The position numbers were made by a program, and so were the translations under genes. From NCBI RefSeq assembly GCF_000021985.1, contig NC_011901.1, positions 62,001-126,000 on the forward strand: a stretch of DNA of 64,000 bases. The letters are read 5' to 3'. Under the pieces are notes generated by a model. That model was not told the origin of the DNA and searched no databases. It was given only the letters and a program-made list of their open reading frames with translations. This DNA is from Thioalkalivibrio sulfidiphilus HL-EbGr7. Its GTDB lineage: Bacteria; Pseudomonadota; Gammaproteobacteria; Ectothiorhodospirales; Ectothiorhodospiraceae. Every line of letters begins with the position of its first letter. Position 1 is the first letter of the stretch. Of this stretch, positions 56,032 to 64,000 are shown one piece after another.

Positions 56032-56817
56032 ATGCGCATCATCACCCTCAATGCCAATGGCATCCGTTCCGCCGCCCGCAAGGGCTTCTTCGACTGGCTG
56101 AAGCAGCAGGACGCGGACGTGGTCTGCATCCAGGAGACCAAGGCCCAGGAGCATCAACTCGGCGACGAGACCTTCTGGCCCCAGGGCTACTTCACCTACT
56201 ACCACGACGCCGAGAAGAAGGGCTATAGCGGCGTGGCCCTGTTCTGCCGCAGCGAGCCGGATCGCATCATCACCGGGCTCGGTTCCGAGGAGTTCGACCA
56301 GGAAGGGCGCTACATCGAGGCCCAGTTCGGCAAGCTCTCGGTGATCTCCCTGTACCTGCCCTCAGGCTCCTCCAGCGAGGAGCGCCAGGCCGCCAAGTTC
56401 CGCTTCATGGACCTGTTCCTGGACCACATGCGGGCGCTCAGGCGCAAGCGCCGGGAATACATCGTGTGCGGCGACTGGAACATCGCCCACAAGCCCATCG
56501 ACCTAAAGAACTGGAAGAGCAACCAGAAGAACTCCGGCTTCCTGCCCGAGGAGCGGGCCTGGCTGGACACCCTGTTCGACGAGCTGGGCTGGGTGGATGC
56601 CTTCCGGGTGGTCAACACGGAACCGGACCAGTACACCTGGTGGTCCAACCGGGGCCAGGCCTGGGCCAAGAACGTGGGCTGGCGCCTGGACTACCAGGTG
56701 GTCTCCCCGGGCCTGCGTGACAAGATCCGTTCGGCGAGCATCTACACCGAGCAGCGCTTCTCCGACCACGCGCCGCTGAGCATGGATTACGATCTGCCGT
56801 TTCCGCCGGATCTCTGA
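56032..56817 (+). CDS. xthA: exodeoxyribonuclease III family protein (XthA/Crc type)
   Basis: 261 aa from ATG 56032. EEP fold with CIQETKAQE, YSGVALF, CGDWNIAHKPIDLKN and RLDYQVVSP...SDHAPL, so catalytic Glu, Asp-Asn and Asp-His residues are retained and AP endonuclease/3'-exonuclease activity is expected. Its adjacency to pyrE equals that of crc in Pseudomonas, where the relative is a translational regulator; the two possibilities cannot be separated by eye. Confidence 0.88.
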   Translation: MRIITLNANGIRSAARKGFFDWLKQQDADVVCIQETKAQEHQLGDETFWPQGYFTYYHDAEKKGYSGVALFCRSEPDRIITGLGSEEFDQEGRYIEAQFGKLSVISLYLPSGSSSEERQAAKFRFMDLFLDHMRALRRKRREYIVCGDWNIAHKPIDLKNWKSNQKNSGFLPEERAWLDTLFDELGWVDAFRVVNTEPDQYTWWSNRGQAWAKNVGWRLDYQVVSPGLRDKIRSASIYTEQRFSDHAPLSMDYDLPFPPDL

Positions 56818-56825
56818 AGGATTTG

Positions 56826-56980
56826 CCGCGGAGGCGCAGAGGTGCAGAGAAAATCAATTGGACAGGATTCACAGGATTTACAGGATTTCAAACGGACTGA
56901 ATGACTTGGCTCGAATCCTGTTAATCATGTAAATCCTGTCCAGTGTTTTGCAGCCTCTGCGCCTCGGCGTCTCTGGGGCG
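56826..56980. repeat. nested 9-bp repeat hairpins (GCAGAGG outside, ACAGGATT inside)
   Basis: Outer arms 56826-56849 and 56953-56978 are GCGCAGAGG-like words and complement; inner arms 56862-56889 (CAGGATTYA three times) and 56914-56941 are inverted. Two word families nested in one gap. Confidence 0.85.
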
Positions 56981-57008
56981 AATCCCTTGATAGGTAACAA
57001 CATCGACC

Positions 57009-58367
57009 ATGAACGCCTGGCTTGAGAGTCTCAAGGTCTACTACGACCGGCGCATGCTCACGCTGCTGGCGCTGGGGTTTTCCTCGGGTCTGCCGGCGCC
57101 GCTGGTGTTCAGCAACCTGTCCATCTGGCTGCGGGACGAAGGCGTCAGCCGCACGGACATCGGCCTGTTCGCCCTGGCCACCACCCCCTACGCCATCAAC
57201 TTCCTGTGGGCGCCGCTGGTGGACCGCATGCGTCTGCCCTGGCTCACGGCCCGTTTCGGGCGCCGGCGCGGCTGGGCCCTGTTCGCCCAGGGCTGGCTGA
57301 TCCTGGCCATCGGCCTGATGGCGCTCACCAATCCCTCCGGCAACCTCATGGCCGTGGCCCTGGCAGCCCTGTTCGTGGCGTTCGTCTCCGCCACCCAGGA
57401 CATCGTCATCGACGCCTATCGCATCGACGTGCTGGAGCCCCACCAGTACGGCGCCGGTTCGGCGGCCGCCATCTGGGGCTGGCACCTGGGCGGCACCCTG
57501 GTGGGCGGCGCGGGCGGCCTGTACCTGGCCGCGAGCCTGGGATGGAACGTGGCCTACGGGGTGCTGGCGTTGGCCATCGGCATCGGCGTGATCGCCATCC
57601 TGGTCTCACCGGAGCCCAGGGCCCGGCCCACCGAGGAGACCCTGGCCCGGGAGCGGCGGGTCTCCGAGCGCCTGCATCACCTGCACTGGCTGCGCGGGCG
57701 CCTGGCGGACCTGGCCGCCTGGCTCTACGGCGCGGTGGTGGCGCCGTTCGCCGACTTCATGCGCCGGGACGGCTGGGTGCTGATCCTGGTGTTCATCTTC
57801 GTGTTCAAGTTCGGCGATGCCATGCTGGGGCGCATGTCCGGGGTGTTCTACCGGGAGATGGGCTTCTCCCTCACGGACATCGCCAACGTCTCCAAGGTCT
57901 ACGGTCTGGCCGCCAACGCCTTCGGCATCCTGGTGGGGGGTTACCTGGTCTACCGCCTGGGGGTGATGAAGTCCCTGCTCTTCGCCGGCTTCGCCGCCGC
58001 CAGCACCAACCTCACCTATTCCTGGCTGGCCATGTCCGGGCACGACATGACCGTGTTCAAGATCGCGGTGATGAGCGACAACTTCACCGGGGGGCTCGCC
58101 ACCGTCGCCTTCGTGGCCTACCTCTCGAGCCTCACCAACGTGGCCTACACCGCCACCCAGTACGCCCTGCTGGCCTCCCTGGGCAACCTGGCGCGCATCT
58201 GGCTGTCCGCCTCCAGCGGCTGGATGGTGGACCAGATGGATGGCGACTGGGTGGTGTTCTTCGCCATGACCGCAGGCCTGGCCCTGGTGGGCCTGCCGCT
58301 GCTGCTGATCCTGATGTGGCGTTTCCCCAGGCCCGAGCCGAAACGGGCTGAGCCTCCCTCCGGCTGA
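57009..58367 (+). CDS. ampG: AmpG-like muropeptide permease
   Basis: 452-aa MFS-fold carrier. LLALGFSSGLPAPLVFSNL, WAPLVDRMRLPWLTARFGRRRGW (split here: WAPLVDRMRLP, FGRRRGW) and SATQDIVIDAYRIDVL are the AmpG hallmarks. It imports anhydromuropeptides for peptidoglycan recycling. Twelve or more helices with a long cytoplasmic loop around 200-245. Confidence 0.88.
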   Translation: MNAWLESLKVYYDRRMLTLLALGFSSGLPAPLVFSNLSIWLRDEGVSRTDIGLFALATTPYAINFLWAPLVDRMRLPWLTARFGRRRGWALFAQGWLILAIGLMALTNPSGNLMAVALAALFVAFVSATQDIVIDAYRIDVLEPHQYGAGSAAAIWGWHLGGTLVGGAGGLYLAASLGWNVAYGVLALAIGIGVIAILVSPEPRARPTEETLARERRVSERLHHLHWLRGRLADLAAWLYGAVVAPFADFMRRDGWVLILVFIFVFKFGDAMLGRMSGVFYREMGFSLTDIANVSKVYGLAANAFGILVGGYLVYRLGVMKSLLFAGFAAASTNLTYSWLAMSGHDMTVFKIAVMSDNFTGGLATVAFVAYLSSLTNVAYTATQYALLASLGNLARIWLSASSGWMVDQMDGDWVVFFAMTAGLALVGLPLLLILMWRFPRPEPKRAEPPSG

Positions 58368-58381
58368 GGTGCCGTCCCCCT

Positions 58382-58410
58382 CTTGTCTCTTGGATCTTGC
58401 CTCTGGCGCT
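58382..58410. repeat. 7-bp repeat array (CTTGYCT family), one arm
   Basis: CTTGTCT, CTTGGAT, CTTGCCT, CTGGCGC; nearly the same words as 55259-55294. Between convergent ampG and SnoaL-like genes. Confidence 0.7.
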
Positions 58411-58413
58411 TTC

Positions 58414-58863
58414 CTAATGCGTTCTATTCCCGCCGCCGCCCGAGAGAAAATCCGGCGGTGCCTCCACGTGGGGCTCCCGGGGGCCGGGGGAGGCGTGGTG
58501 CTGCACCATGCGCCAGCCGTCCAGGGTGCGCTGGTAGACGTTGGTGACCCGGATGATGCCGCTCACCCCGGTGTCTCCCGAGCGGGTGATGTGCTCCTCA
58601 CCGCTGTGCACGGCCAGGTCCGCGGTGACGGTGCGCACCACGTGCTTGAGCTCCAGCTTGATGTCCAGTTCCCGGGCGAACACGTGCAGCCAGCCCTCCA
58701 GTACCGCCGGGTAGCCGCGCAGCAGGTATCCGCCGACGGGATGCATGCAGACGATGTCCGGGTGCTCCAGCCACACGTCCATCATGGCGTCCAGGTCCGC
58801 CGCCTGGAAGGCGGCGTAATAGGCGGCTTCCGCCTCGTCCGGGGTGGCGTAGCGCTGGGGCAT
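58414..58863 (-). CDS. SnoaL/NTF2-like protein 1
   Basis: 149 aa. NTF2-fold small protein (EAEAAYYAAFQAADLDAMMD, then HPDIVCMHPVGG and VTNVYQRTLDGWRMVQHH). Its ATG overlaps the stop of the upstream paralogue by one base. Such proteins are ligand-binding or accessory domains; no catalytic role can be assigned. Confidence 0.82.
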   Translation of the reverse strand: MPQRYATPDEAEAAYYAAFQAADLDAMMDVWLEHPDIVCMHPVGGYLLRGYPAVLEGWLHVFARELDIKLELKHVVRTVTADLAVHSGEEHITRSGDTGVSGIIRVTNVYQRTLDGWRMVQHHASPGPREPHVEAPPDFLSGGGGNRTH

Positions 58864-59279
58864 CAGTGGATCCCGCCGGGCGCGGGCGGTTCCACCCGGG
58901 GCGGGCTGGGGTCGGCGGCGGCGTGGTGCAGGATCATGTGCCAGCCCGACTCGTCCCGGCGATAGACATTGGTGGCCAGGGCCACGCCCCGCAGGGCGCC
59001 TTCCACGTAGAGGTTCTCCCGCAGGATGTGCACGGCCAGATCGCCGCTCACCCGCACACGCCGGTCGCTGATGCGAAAACGCAGCACCGGTCCGCCGGCG
59101 AGTATCGAGGCCCAGCTGTCCATCACCGCCGCCACCCCGTCCAGGCGCTCGCCGCCCGGGTGGATGCAGCAGATGCCCTTGTCGTCCGCCCAGACGGCGC
59201 GCATGGCGTCCAGGTCGGCCCGTTCGAAGGCGTCGTAGAAGGCCGCTTCGGCCAGTTCCGGGGTGTCAAAGTGGCTCAT
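58863..59279 (-). CDS. SnoaL/NTF2-like protein 2
   Basis: 138 aa, paralogous to the next gene (shared AFERADLDAMRAVW, IHPGGERLDG, ATNVYRRDESGWHMILHH). Tandem duplication, translationally coupled. Function unknown. Confidence 0.82.
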   Translation of the reverse strand: MSHFDTPELAEAAFYDAFERADLDAMRAVWADDKGICCIHPGGERLDGVAAVMDSWASILAGGPVLRFRISDRRVRVSGDLAVHILRENLYVEGALRGVALATNVYRRDESGWHMILHHAAADPSPPRVEPPAPGGIH

Positions 59280-59330
59280 GGCTGGGATGGACTTGAAGGG
59301 TGGCTACATGGATGAGGACTTCATGGTAGG

Positions 59331-59597
59331 TTAACCCGCATATTTCACCAAGGCGACCGGCGGCTTCGTGTAAGCTTCTGATGACGCGGCATGAATCGAC
59401 ACATCTGGCCTGAATCCTGAGGTGGCACTTTGTACCACCGCCGCCGGCCTATCGCGATGCTTGCGGCCTTAAGGGCCTGTCTCGCTTGCTCTTCAGTCGA
59501 ACCGTAGCGACGGCTACGCTTCTCCTTCCAGAGACGGCGCGAGACAGGCCCTTAAGACCACAATCATTCGCGATCCTTGATGAAATATGCGGGTTAA
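59331..59597. mobile_element. 267-bp inverted-repeat element B (MITE-like)
   Basis: Terminal 17-bp perfect inverted repeat: 59331-59347 (TTAACCCGCATATTTCA) and 59581-59597. Internal 18-bp perfect inverted repeat (59468-59485/59539-59556) encloses hairpin CGTAGC-GACG-GCTACG (59503-59518). Shares CCCGCATAT ends, CTTGCTCTTCA and the hairpin core with element A at the same offsets. Fills the 352-bp gap 59280-59630. Confidence 0.7.
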
Positions 59598-59630
59598 GCC
59601 CCCGTTCCCCCGCCCACAACCACACGTCCC

Positions 59631-60503
59631 ATGTCCCACATCCTCGCCATCGGCATCGCCACCCTGGATATCGTGAACACCGTGGATCACTACCCGGTCG
59701 AGGACGAGGAACTACGCGCCAGCGCCCAGCGGGTGGTGCCCGGCGGCAACGCCGCCAACAGCGCCTGGGTGCTCTCGCAGCTGGGTCACCGGGTGGACCT
59801 GGCGGCGGTGCTGGCCCGGGAGCCCGACGGCGAGCGCCTGGCGGGTCTGCTCAGCGCGCGGGGCATCGGCCTGGAGCACTGCGCCTGGCGCGAGGGGCGC
59901 ACCCCCTGCTCCTACATCACCGTCAATGCCCGGAACGGTTCGCGCACCATCGTCCACTACCGGGACCTGCCGGAACTGGACGCCGCGCACCTGGCCGGGG
60001 TGTCCGTGGAGCGCATGGACTGGGTGCACCTGGAGGCCCGGGACGGCGCCATCACCGGCGCCATGCTGCGTACCCTGCGCGAACGCCTGGTGGATCAGCC
60101 GGTGTCCCTGGAGGTGGAGAAGGAACGCCCGGGGGTGGACCGGCTGTTCGGACTGCCCGACGTGATCCTGTTCTCCCGGCCCTTTGCCCGGGGCCGCGGC
60201 TTCGAGTCTGCCGAGGCATTTCTCAGGGATATGGGCGGGCGCTGCCGCAAGACCATCCTGGTGTGCACCTGGGGCGAGGCCGGGGCCTGGGCCCGGGACG
60301 GGGCGGGGCGGCTGCACCACGCCCCTGCCGTGTCCCCGCCCCGGGTGGTGGACACCCTGGGGGCCGGGGACACCTTCAACGCGGGTCTCGTCCACGGCCT
60401 GGCCTCAGGTCGCACCGTGCCCGAGGCGCTGGCATTCGCCGTGCGACTGGCCGGGCGCAAGGTGGGCCAGGCGGGCCTGGATGGCCTGGGAGTCGAATCG
60501 TGA
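59631..60503 (+). CDS. PfkB-family carbohydrate kinase (ketohexokinase-like)
   Basis: 290 aa ribokinase-fold kinase: GGNAANSAWVLSQLG substrate motif and DTLGAGDTFNAGLVHGLA with catalytic Asp. The short form and ILAIGIATLDIVN start resemble ketohexokinase/ribokinase-type members. Substrate unknown. Its stop overlaps the next start (GTGA), placing it first in a tight three-gene operon. Confidence 0.85.
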   Translation: MSHILAIGIATLDIVNTVDHYPVEDEELRASAQRVVPGGNAANSAWVLSQLGHRVDLAAVLAREPDGERLAGLLSARGIGLEHCAWREGRTPCSYITVNARNGSRTIVHYRDLPELDAAHLAGVSVERMDWVHLEARDGAITGAMLRTLRERLVDQPVSLEVEKERPGVDRLFGLPDVILFSRPFARGRGFESAEAFLRDMGGRCRKTILVCTWGEAGAWARDGAGRLHHAPAVSPPRVVDTLGAGDTFNAGLVHGLASGRTVPEALAFAVRLAGRKVGQAGLDGLGVES

Positions 60504-60826
60504 AGCCCCTGTGCCACCTCAAGGATCTGGAGGCCACCGGCGCCCTGGGGCTGACCGTGGACCTGGGCGAGGGACCCGTGGGCATCTTCGTGGTGCGTCA
60601 GGGCGGGACCGTGCGCGCCTATCACAACCGCTGTCCGCACCGGGGCACGCCCCTGGAGTGGCAGGACCACCAGTTCCTGGACGACGAGGGTGCGCTGATC
60701 GTCTGCGCCACCCACGGCGCCCTGTTCCGCATCGAGGACGGCCTGTGCGTGGCCGGGCCCTGCAAGCGCCAGTCCCTGACGCCCGTGCCGGTGCGGGTGG
60801 AGGGACAGGCAGTGCTGCTGCCGTGA
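60500..60826 (+). CDS. Rieske [2Fe-2S] ferredoxin-like protein
   Basis: 108 aa from GTG 60500. Cluster ligands CPHRG and CATHGALF form the Rieske C-x-H / C-x2-H pattern; the whole protein is a single soluble Rieske domain, as in NirD or dioxygenase ferredoxins. Coupled by GTGA overlaps to both neighbours. Redox partner unknown. Confidence 0.88.
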   Translation: MKPLCHLKDLEATGALGLTVDLGEGPVGIFVVRQGGTVRAYHNRCPHRGTPLEWQDHQFLDDEGALIVCATHGALFRIEDGLCVAGPCKRQSLTPVPVRVEGQAVLLP

Positions 60827-61329
60827 GCCTGCTGCGCTACCTGGCCTACGGCTCCAACCTGCACCCGGAGCGGCTGCGCCGGCGGGTGCCCTCGGCGGAA
60901 CTGCAGGACCGGGTGTGTCTCCCCGGCTGGCGGCTCACCTTCCACAAGCGCGGCTACGATGGTTCCGGCAAGGGCCACATGGTGGCCACCGGCCTGGAGA
61001 CGGATCAGGTCTGGTGCGCCGTCTACACCTTCCCGGCCCGGGAGCGCGGCCCGCTGGACGAGGCGGAGCGCGGTTACGGGATCACTGATCTGATCCTGCC
61101 CGACGGCAGCCGGGCCTTCACCTACCTGGCCCTGCCGGAGCGCATCGACCCCGCCGCCCTGCCCTATAACTGGTACCGGGATCTGATCGCCACCGGCGCC
61201 CGGTTCCTGGAGGTGCCCGAGGACTACGTGCGGGGCATCGAGGCCCATGGCTGTGTGCCGGATCCGGACCCGGCGCGGGCCGAGCTCAATCGCCGGTTGC
61301 TGGAGGATCTAGGAGCCTGTCGAACTTAG
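60823..61329 (+). CDS. gamma-glutamylcyclotransferase-like (AIG2/GGCT fold) protein
   Basis: 168 aa from GTG 60823. LLRYLAYGSNLHPERL is the YGSN substrate-binding loop; a catalytic Glu is likely in PLDEAERGYG. Family members release 5-oxoproline from gamma-glutamyl compounds. The last seven codons and stop lie inside the left terminus of element C (from 61309), so its natural C-terminus may have been altered. Confidence 0.83.
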   Translation: MSLLRYLAYGSNLHPERLRRRVPSAELQDRVCLPGWRLTFHKRGYDGSGKGHMVATGLETDQVWCAVYTFPARERGPLDEAERGYGITDLILPDGSRAFTYLALPERIDPAALPYNWYRDLIATGARFLEVPEDYVRGIEAHGCVPDPDPARAELNRRLLEDLGACRT

Positions 61330-61477
61330 GCTGCTCCTACTGCGCCGGTGGGAGAGCGGCCCATTTTTCCGATCCTTTTCGTCAAATAGCGACGGCTATT
61401 CTCCTCAAACGATCGAAAAAATGGCCTCGCTCTCCCACTCGGCTCGCTACGGGCACCTAAGTCCGACAGGCTCCTAG
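61309..61477. mobile_element. 169-bp inverted-repeat element C
   Basis: Perfect 14-bp outer inverted repeat (61309-61322/61464-61477), a second near-perfect pair of about 27 bp (61348-61374/61411-61438), and a central hairpin AATAGC-GACG-GCTATT (61385-61400) like elements A and B. Begins within the 3' end of the preceding gene. Confidence 0.65.
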
Positions 61478-61544
61478 CGGGGTTGTCCCGCTGACGGTCT
61501 CCCTGATGAGGGGGAGACAGGGAGGTGCTGCGGCTATACCCTTG

Positions 61545-61867
61545 CCTAGGAGCGATATAGCGGCGCCTGTGAAGCCTATTTCAAAGGCGTTTCGAGCCGG
61601 CTCTCCGCCGGCTCGAGTTACTTTGGTTCGGCGCTTCCATGCGCCTCACCCCTTTGGGGCTTGCGCGCAAGATCGCTCCCGGCGATCTTGTCTTGCTTGT
61701 CCAAGAAAAGTAACCAAAAGAAGGACACCTGGATGACTCGCCCCTGTCGGGGTCCCCTGTGCGCGGGGTTGTTCCGGGGAGGTCGATCGTCAGGCCACGG
61801 AAGGCCTGTCGATCGACGCGCCGCATCCCTGCGTCGCCCCTAACGGGCTTTAACCCCGAAACAACCC
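61545..61867. repeat. multi-hairpin dispersed-type intergenic repeat
   Basis: Consecutive perfect or near-perfect stems: CGAGCCGG/CCGGCTCG (61593-61615), CAAGATCGC/GCGATCTTG (61668-61690), a GTCGATCG pair (61782-61816), and a 15-bp pair GGGGTTGTT.../...AACAACCCC (61765-61779/61853-61867). GAGTTACTTTGGTTC and AAGAAAAGTAACCAAAAG resemble a repeat I recall from many gammaproteobacterial intergenic regions. Short open frames here look spurious. With element C this accounts for the gap 61330-61983. Confidence 0.6.
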
Positions 61868-61911
61868 CGTGCTCGGCGAGCCATACGGGACAGACACAAC
61901 CCACAGGCTAA

Positions 61912-62898
<987 letters not shown>

Positions 62899-62901
62899 GA
62901 G

Positions 62902-62989
62902 GATTCAAAATTCAAAATTCAAAATTCAAAGGTAGGGGCACGCGTCTTTTGCGCCTTCCCTTTGAATTTTGAATCTTGAATTTTGAATC
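62902..62989. repeat. 7-bp repeat hairpin (ATTCAAA family)
   Basis: Left arm has four perfect ATTCAAA units (62902-62931); right arm (62960-62989) is its complement. Between convergent hemF and the EAL gene. The best-preserved copy of the family in this window. Confidence 0.92.
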
Positions 62990-62995
62990 GCCCCA

Positions 62996-64000
62996 TCAGT
63001 GCAACGGGCGTTTCGGCGCCGCAATGACCCGGCCGGGAGCCGCCCCGGGCTGCATCTCGACACCCCTGGCGGGTGGCGTGGGTGACTCCACAGGGTGGCC
63101 CAGGTAGAAGCCCTGAACATAGTCCACCCCCATGGCCTGCAGGCAGGCCAGCACCTCGGGGCCTTCCACGTATTCGGCCACGCTCTTCAGGCCCATGGCA
63201 TGCACGATGTCGTTCATGGCCGCGACCATGGCCCGGTCGGTGGCATCCAGGTGCAGTTCGCGCACGAACTGGCCGTCGAACTTGACCACGTCCACGGGCA
63301 GCTGCTTCAGGTGCGACATGGAGCAGAAGCCGGTGCCGAAATCGTCCAGGGCGAAGCGCACCCCGTGTGCCCGCAGCCGGTCGATGAAGGCGCGCGCCGC
63401 CGCCAGGTTGAGGATGGCGCAGGTCTCGGTGATCTCGAACACCAGGCAGGTGAGATCGAGTCCTGAGCCGAGCACCCGGTCGCGGATGCGCTCCAGGGTG
63501 GGGATGTCGCTCAGGGTGCGTCCCGAGAGGTTGAGGTTGAACACCACTTCGCGGCCCTGGCCGTGCAGGTCGCGCAGTACAGCCAGGGCCCGGTCCAGGG
63601 CCCAGGCGTCGATCTCCGGCATCAGGCCGAAGCGCTCCGCCACCGGGATGAAGTCGCCGGGCAGGGTGAGCACCTGCGGGGCGATCTCCAGGCGCAGCAG
63701 CACCTCGTAGTGTTCCCGGCTGGTCGTCTGCGGCATGACCGGCAGGATGGGCTGGTAATGGAGCTGGAACTGGTTCTGCTGCAGGGCCTCCCGCAGCCGG
63801 TCGGCCCAGGCAAGGTCCCGGCCCATGAAGGCGCGCTCGTCCCGGTTCGGATCGTAGACATGGAACTGGTTGCGCCCGGCGCGCTTGGCGGCGTGGCAGG
63901 CGATGTCGGCACTGGCCAGCACGTCGGCCGCGGTCTCCCGGGCGTTGCCCAGCCAGGCGGCGCCGATGCTCAGGTTGAGCCGGTAGTTGCGTTCGTCCAC
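62996..64000 (-). CDS. GGDEF-EAL protein, 3' part (EAL phosphodiesterase domain)
   Basis: The C-terminal 334 residues of a larger protein cut by the window end. The first 55 residues are the tail of a GGDEF domain (LSIGAAWLG, ADIACHAAKRAGRNQ). The EAL domain follows, with EVL in place of EAL (YEVLLRLE), and retains NLNLSG, FEITET, LDDFGTGF, VKFDGQFV, EYVEG and QGFYLG, so metal-binding residues appear complete and c-di-GMP hydrolysis is plausible. Confidence 0.88.
   Translation of the reverse strand: MDERNYRLNLSIGAAWLGNARETAADVLASADIACHAAKRAGRNQFHVYDPNRDERAFMGRDLAWADRLREALQQNQFQLHYQPILPVMPQTTSREHYEVLLRLEIAPQVLTLPGDFIPVAERFGLMPEIDAWALDRALAVLRDLHGQGREVVFNLNLSGRTLSDIPTLERIRDRVLGSGLDLTCLVFEITETCAILNLAAARAFIDRLRAHGVRFALDDFGTGFCSMSHLKQLPVDVVKFDGQFVRELHLDATDRAMVAAMNDIVHAMGLKSVAEYVEGPEVLACLQAMGVDYVQGFYLGHPVESPTPPARGVEMQPGAAPGRVIAAPKRPLH

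Noticed and set aside
61661-61843. Short open frames in the 61.5-61.9 kb block
   Set aside because: They are made of palindromic repeat sequence and lack initiation signals.

Overview
This GC-rich window reads as a gammaproteobacterial chromosome. Gene content and order suggest a sulfur-oxidising, Thioalkalivibrio-like (Ectothiorhodospiraceae) chemolithotroph; that placement is inference. Supporting points are a sulfur-trafficking operon, c-type cytochromes with a System II maturation pair, oxygen-dependent HemF, fructose-bisphosphatase, and Pseudomonas-like gene order in two places: polA-engB-cytochrome c4-dsbA-endonuclease-diguanylate cyclase, and pyrE-crc/xth. No tRNA, rRNA, prophage, transposase or CRISPR array was found.

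Layout. 0-2.7 kb: YeeE/YedE transporter, TusA and three tiny genes, closed by a strong terminator. 2.75-12.1 kb: a coherent accessory cluster with a candidate sigma-54 promoter and upstream inverted repeats, a double-rhodanese lipoprotein, a pentaheme cytochrome, a small secreted protein, a triheme cytochrome, an outer-membrane beta-barrel, a PAS histidine kinase, an NtrC-type regulator and a secreted coiled-coil protein. Its parts list resembles the Geobacter ExtHIJKL conduit. 12.4-14.6 kb: HAMP-GGDEF cyclase and PhnD-like binding protein. 14.7-21.1 kb: sucAB divergent from uvrD. 21.3-26.6 kb: a DSF quorum-sensing module (rpfG, rpfC, rpfF). 26.8-31.7 kb: degenerate thrB, DUF2782, LOG protein, polA. 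31.8-32.3 kb: two homologous sRNA candidates with sigma-E-type promoters at the Spot 42/ErsA locus. 32.4-40.6 kb: engB, cytochrome c4, resB-ccsA-dsbA, endonuclease, diguanylate cyclase. 40.7-48.0 kb: sugar kinase, DoxX, DEAD-box helicase, then fbp and a MASE3-PAS-GGDEF-EAL gene that are both frameshifted. 48.2-64 kb: radC, MFS, coaBC, dut, argB, TauE/VanZ, pyrE, xth/crc, ampG, SnoaL pair, kinase-Rieske-cyclotransferase operon, hemF and a truncated EAL protein.

Two layers of non-coding structure stand out. From 14.6 kb to the end, 17 intergenic gaps carry arrays of degenerate 7-bp or 9-bp repeats, mostly arranged as the two arms of a long hairpin, in about five word families. Separately, three intergenic elements (25.2, 59.3 and 61.3 kb) have terminal inverted repeats and share a small central hairpin (TAGC-GAYK-GCTA).

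The window is rich in c-di-GMP signalling: three GGDEF-type genes, one further EAL protein and the HD-GYP protein RpfG. The accessory cluster looks like a self-contained, self-regulated envelope redox system.
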